Positions 30,973-31,166 of a DNA stretch of 31,166 nucleotides are shown in pieces. The stretch's first letter is position 1. Each line of letters begins with the position of its first letter. The DNA is from JAMIFV01 sp035906055 (lineage in GTDB: Bacteria > Pseudomonadota > Alphaproteobacteria > Rickettsiales > JABCZZ01): positions 1 to 31,166 of the forward strand of contig JAMIFV010000054.1 of assembly GCA_035906055.1 (NCBI GenBank). Reading direction: 5' to 3'. The notes below the pieces were generated by a model, which made no database searches, had not been told where the DNA came from, and saw nothing but the letters and a program-made list of their open reading frames with translations. The position numbers were made by a program, and so were the translations under genes.

Positions 30973-31166
30973 ACCAACCTCCGGCAAAGCCGGAGGTATA
31001 AGACGCTTCGCTTGACCGCCCAAGGCGGTTGTTAACGAAAGAGCTTTAGCTGGTCGATACGCACGTCTTCCTTCTCCTGATTGCGGATATACTCCCTTAT
31101 CTTTGCTTCATCGCGACCGACGGTGGAGACGAAGTACCCTCGCGCCCAAAAACTTTCTCCGGTAAA
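30973..31166 (-). mobile_element. IS200/IS605 element, right end
   Basis: Minus-strand order is the transposase end (stop at 31032-31034), hairpin ACCGCC/GGCGGT (31015-31029, loop CAA), and then a perfect 9-bp hairpin ACCTCCGGC/GCCGGAGGT (30977-30997, loop AAA), followed by hydrolase sequence. A subterminal hairpin downstream of tnpA is the usual right end of this family, which has no terminal inverted repeats. The exact cleavage site is not certain; about 30970-30976 is likely. Confidence 0.65.
31032..31166 (-). CDS. IS200/IS605 transposase TnpA, C-terminal fragment (runs off right edge)
   Basis: The last 44 codons of a Y1 (HUH) transposase: FTGESFWARGYFVSTVGRDE, then KIREYIRNQEKEDVRIDQLK and LFR. 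The blocks FWARGYFVSTVG and YIRNQEKED-x-x-x-DQLKLF are typical of IS200-type TnpA proteins. Such enzymes move single-stranded DNA by means of an active-site tyrosine; the HUH motif and much of the active site lie outside the window. No tnpB gene is seen downstream of tnpA, so the element may carry tnpA only. Confidence 0.8.
   Translation of the reverse strand, partial: FTGESFWARGYFVSTVGRDEAKIREYIRNQEKEDVRIDQLKLFR

Overview
The window looks like a chromosomal segment of an alphaproteobacterium whose order I cannot fix. The main reasons are a five-gene F0 ATP synthase operon with split b and b' subunits and no F1 genes next to it, a phospholipid N-methyltransferase next to nth, a bL36 protein of the zinc-free alphaproteobacterial type, a RibA with an N-terminal extra domain, and a class I PHA synthase. 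Most genes are housekeeping genes packed in short operons. Both edges fall inside transposase genes (IS630-like on the left, IS200/IS605 on the right).

Layout. 1-300: 5' end of an IS630-type transposase plus a palindromic repeat. 304-5017: phaC on the minus strand, diverging from a Pro/Ala-rich lipoprotein gene and alaC on the plus strand. 5018-5174: stacked palindromes and a bidirectional terminator. 5175-8434 (minus): a lipoprotein of unknown function, an MsbA-like ABC exporter and cyaY. 8553-10685 (plus): a PBP1A-type peptidoglycan synthase, convergent with ettA (10737-12395). 12472-13272: a toxin-antitoxin operon with a readable promoter and operator-like inverted repeat. 13291-15030: a repeat copy and four small genes of unknown function, two of which encode exported or membrane-anchored proteins. 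15049-16928 (minus): rlmN and an atypical OmpR-like regulator that starts back to back with ribA. 16944-19040 (plus): ribA, a small basic protein and an S9-like hydrolase. 19021-23783 (minus): nth, pmtA-like, rpmJ, the atpI-B-E-F'-F operon and a DsbA-like protein. 23846-27839 (minus): dciA-like, rnhB, slt-like and an RlmD/RumA-type methyltransferase. 28028-30555 (plus): hsp20 behind a likely RpoH promoter, a small secreted protein and an outer-membrane barrel protein. 30556-31166: a paired palindromic repeat, a hydrolase gene cut off by an IS200/IS605 element, and the end of that element's transposase.

How the genes fit together. Envelope growth and turnover (PBP1A, lytic transglycosylase), oxidative folding in the periplasm (DsbA-like), membrane lipid methylation (PmtA-like) and proton-driven ATP synthesis (F0) are all represented. 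So are RNA and ribosome maintenance (RlmN, RlmD-like, EttA, bL36) and DNA repair and replication (Nth, RNase HII, DciA). phaC stands alone, without depolymerase, phasin or phaA/B in the window.

I see no CRISPR array, prophage, tRNA, rRNA or clearly new multi-gene system. The least explained features are a family of at least five palindromic intergenic elements built around a GACGACCCC core, the degenerate receiver of the orphan regulator, the structured leader of hsp20, and several exported proteins that I cannot assign.
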